Origin: SOKG01 sp964502665
GTDB taxonomy: Bacteria; Chloroflexota; Dehalococcoidia; SZUA-161
DNA: 33,014 nt
Direction of reading: 5' to 3'
Assembly: GCA_964502665.1 (NCBI GenBank)
Contig: CAZCXP010000008.1
Coordinates: 1-33,014 of the forward strand
Below are positions 32,283 through 33,014 of the stretch, piece after piece. The translations under genes were made by a program, and so were the position numbers. Numbering within the stretch: the stretch's first letter is position 1; each line of letters opens with the position of its first letter. Under the pieces are notes generated by a model, which worked only from the letters and a program-made list of their open reading frames with translations, was not told the origin of the DNA and made no database searches.

Positions 32283-33014
32283 CTACACTACTCGGGCAGC
32301 CCTGAGCGCCACCAGATCACCCTTTGAGAAGCCCAGTTCCCCGCAATAAATCTCCTCGTTGTGTTCGCCCAAGCAGGGAGCGGGGCGTTTTATTGCGGCT
32401 GGTGTCTCCGTCCACTTGTAGGGTGGCCCGGGATAATCGCCCTTGCCGGCCACGGGATGCTCCAGCTCAACAAAGTATCCCCTGGCTTTAGTATGGGGAC
32501 TGTTATAGAAGTCCTCTATATTTAGTATGGGAGCGATGGGCACACCTTCTCGTTTTCCCGCTTCAAAGAGCTCCATCATGGTATACTTCTCAGTGAATTC
32601 AAGCATGAGAGCGTACAGGTCATCGGCATTGGCGATGCGGTAAAGGAAACCCCGCCACTCTTCCGTGAGGAGTACCTCGGGGCTGCCCAGCACCCGCACC
32701 AGCGCATCCCACTGCCGGGGGGTGAGGGCTATCACCCGAATCAGACCATCTTTGCAGGGGTAGACGGGGTAGACGGCGGCCCCCATGCGTGTCTCGGAAG
32801 TCGGCGGCGGGCCATCGGGATTGAGGGCATAGGAGTAGTTTGGCACTATCCAGGGATAGAGACCCATGCGAGAGGTCTCGTGTACAGAGGTGTCAATGTA
32901 CTGCCCCTGCCCTGTAGCGCTGCGCATGTGGAGGGCGGCGAGTATCCCTATGTTAGCGTGGACTGAAGCTGCGTCGTAGGCCGGCGACCCAGGCAGCAGG
33001 CAGGGCTCTTTTCC
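32283..33014 (-). CDS. CaiB/BaiF family CoA-transferase (5' end outside window)
   Basis: C-terminal 243 codons of a second family III CoA-transferase. The frame stays open to the right edge, adding residues such as PGSPAYDAASVHANIGILAALHMR before the first internal Met at 32927, so the true start lies outside the window. PAYDAASVHANIGILAALHMRSATGQGQYIDTS carries the family segment with the likely catalytic Asp, and CLGEHNEEIYCGELGFSKGDLVALRAARVV is the usual ending. Its stop is 13 nt from the next CaiB-type gene. BaiF-type tandem pairs are known as heteromeric CoA-transferases; similar coupling is inferred here. It is the first visible gene of the - strand supercluster. Confidence 0.92.
   Translation of the reverse strand, partial: GKEPCLLPGSPAYDAASVHANIGILAALHMRSATGQGQYIDTSVHETSRMGLYPWIVPNYSYALNPDGPPPTSETRMGAAVYPVYPCKDGLIRVIALTPRQWDALVRVLGSPEVLLTEEWRGFLYRIANADDLYALMLEFTEKYTMMELFEAGKREGVPIAPILNIEDFYNSPHTKARGYFVELEHPVAGKGDYPGPPYKWTETPAAIKRPAPCLGEHNEEIYCGELGFSKGDLVALRAARVV

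Noticed and set aside
1..33014. CRISPR arrays, insertion sequences, phage or integrase genes
   Set aside because: No regularly spaced repeats, transposase, integrase or terminal-repeat pairs found; the only repeat element is the palindrome at about 3497-3637.

Overview
This window looks like a scaffold from an uncultured anaerobic bacterium; one 10-N assembly gap lies inside a gene. Moderately high GC, AGGAGG-type ribosome binding sites, frequent GTG/TTG starts, oxygen-sensitive radical-type dehydratase genes and many acyl-CoA enzymes fit an anaerobic fatty-acid, aromatic or alicyclic degrader. Chloroflexota (Dehalococcoidia-like) or Desulfobacterota are my best guesses. This is gene-content inference only; no taxonomic marker is present.

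Layout. On the + strand (1-1691) there is a canonical thiolase with its catalytic Cys, a tRNA with a CAU anticodon, and a 92-aa protein of unknown function. Everything from 1813 to the right edge (about 31 kb, 28 genes) is on the - strand, mostly with gaps under 40 nt or small overlaps. It reads as one catabolic supercluster, listed here in transcription order (right to left). (1) Two CaiB/BaiF CoA-transferases, the first cut by the window edge, and a zinc alcohol dehydrogenase. (2) Six FAD oxidoreductases of the phytoene-desaturase-like superfamily, interleaved with a two-subunit 3-oxoacid-type CoA-transferase and an 83-aa unknown protein. (3) A beta-oxidation and side-chain-cleavage block: enoyl-CoA hydratase, four thiolase-fold proteins that all lack the thiolase cysteine, four separate DUF35 Zn-ribbon/OB-fold proteins, two MaoC-fold proteins (one with and one without catalytic His), and two acyl-CoA dehydrogenases (one with and one without an obvious catalytic Glu). 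(4) After an AT-rich promoter-like gap at about 7034-7199, two 2-hydroxyacyl-CoA dehydratase/benzoyl-CoA reductase-type subunits and their ATP-driven activase. A REP-like hairpin repeat follows, then an unusual pair: a short protein resembling part of acetyl-CoA synthase beta subunit, and a CooC/AcsF-type nickel-insertion ATPase.

How it may work together (inference). CoA-transferases, alcohol dehydrogenase and flavoproteins would oxidise and activate a hydrophobic, possibly isoprenoid or alicyclic, substrate. Block 3 has the parts list of the actinobacterial cholesterol side-chain (igr/ChsE1-ChsE2, ChsH1-ChsH2, Ltp2-DUF35) system, so it may dehydrogenate, hydrate and retro-aldol cleave a branched acyl-CoA without a beta-keto thiolase step. 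Block 4 would carry out a low-potential radical reduction or dehydration. No oxygenase or P450 gene is present. The best candidates for undescribed biology are the anaerobic igr-like block with 4:4 thiolase-fold and DUF35 partners, the ACS-like/CooC pair beside the radical dehydratase, and the six-flavoprotein array.
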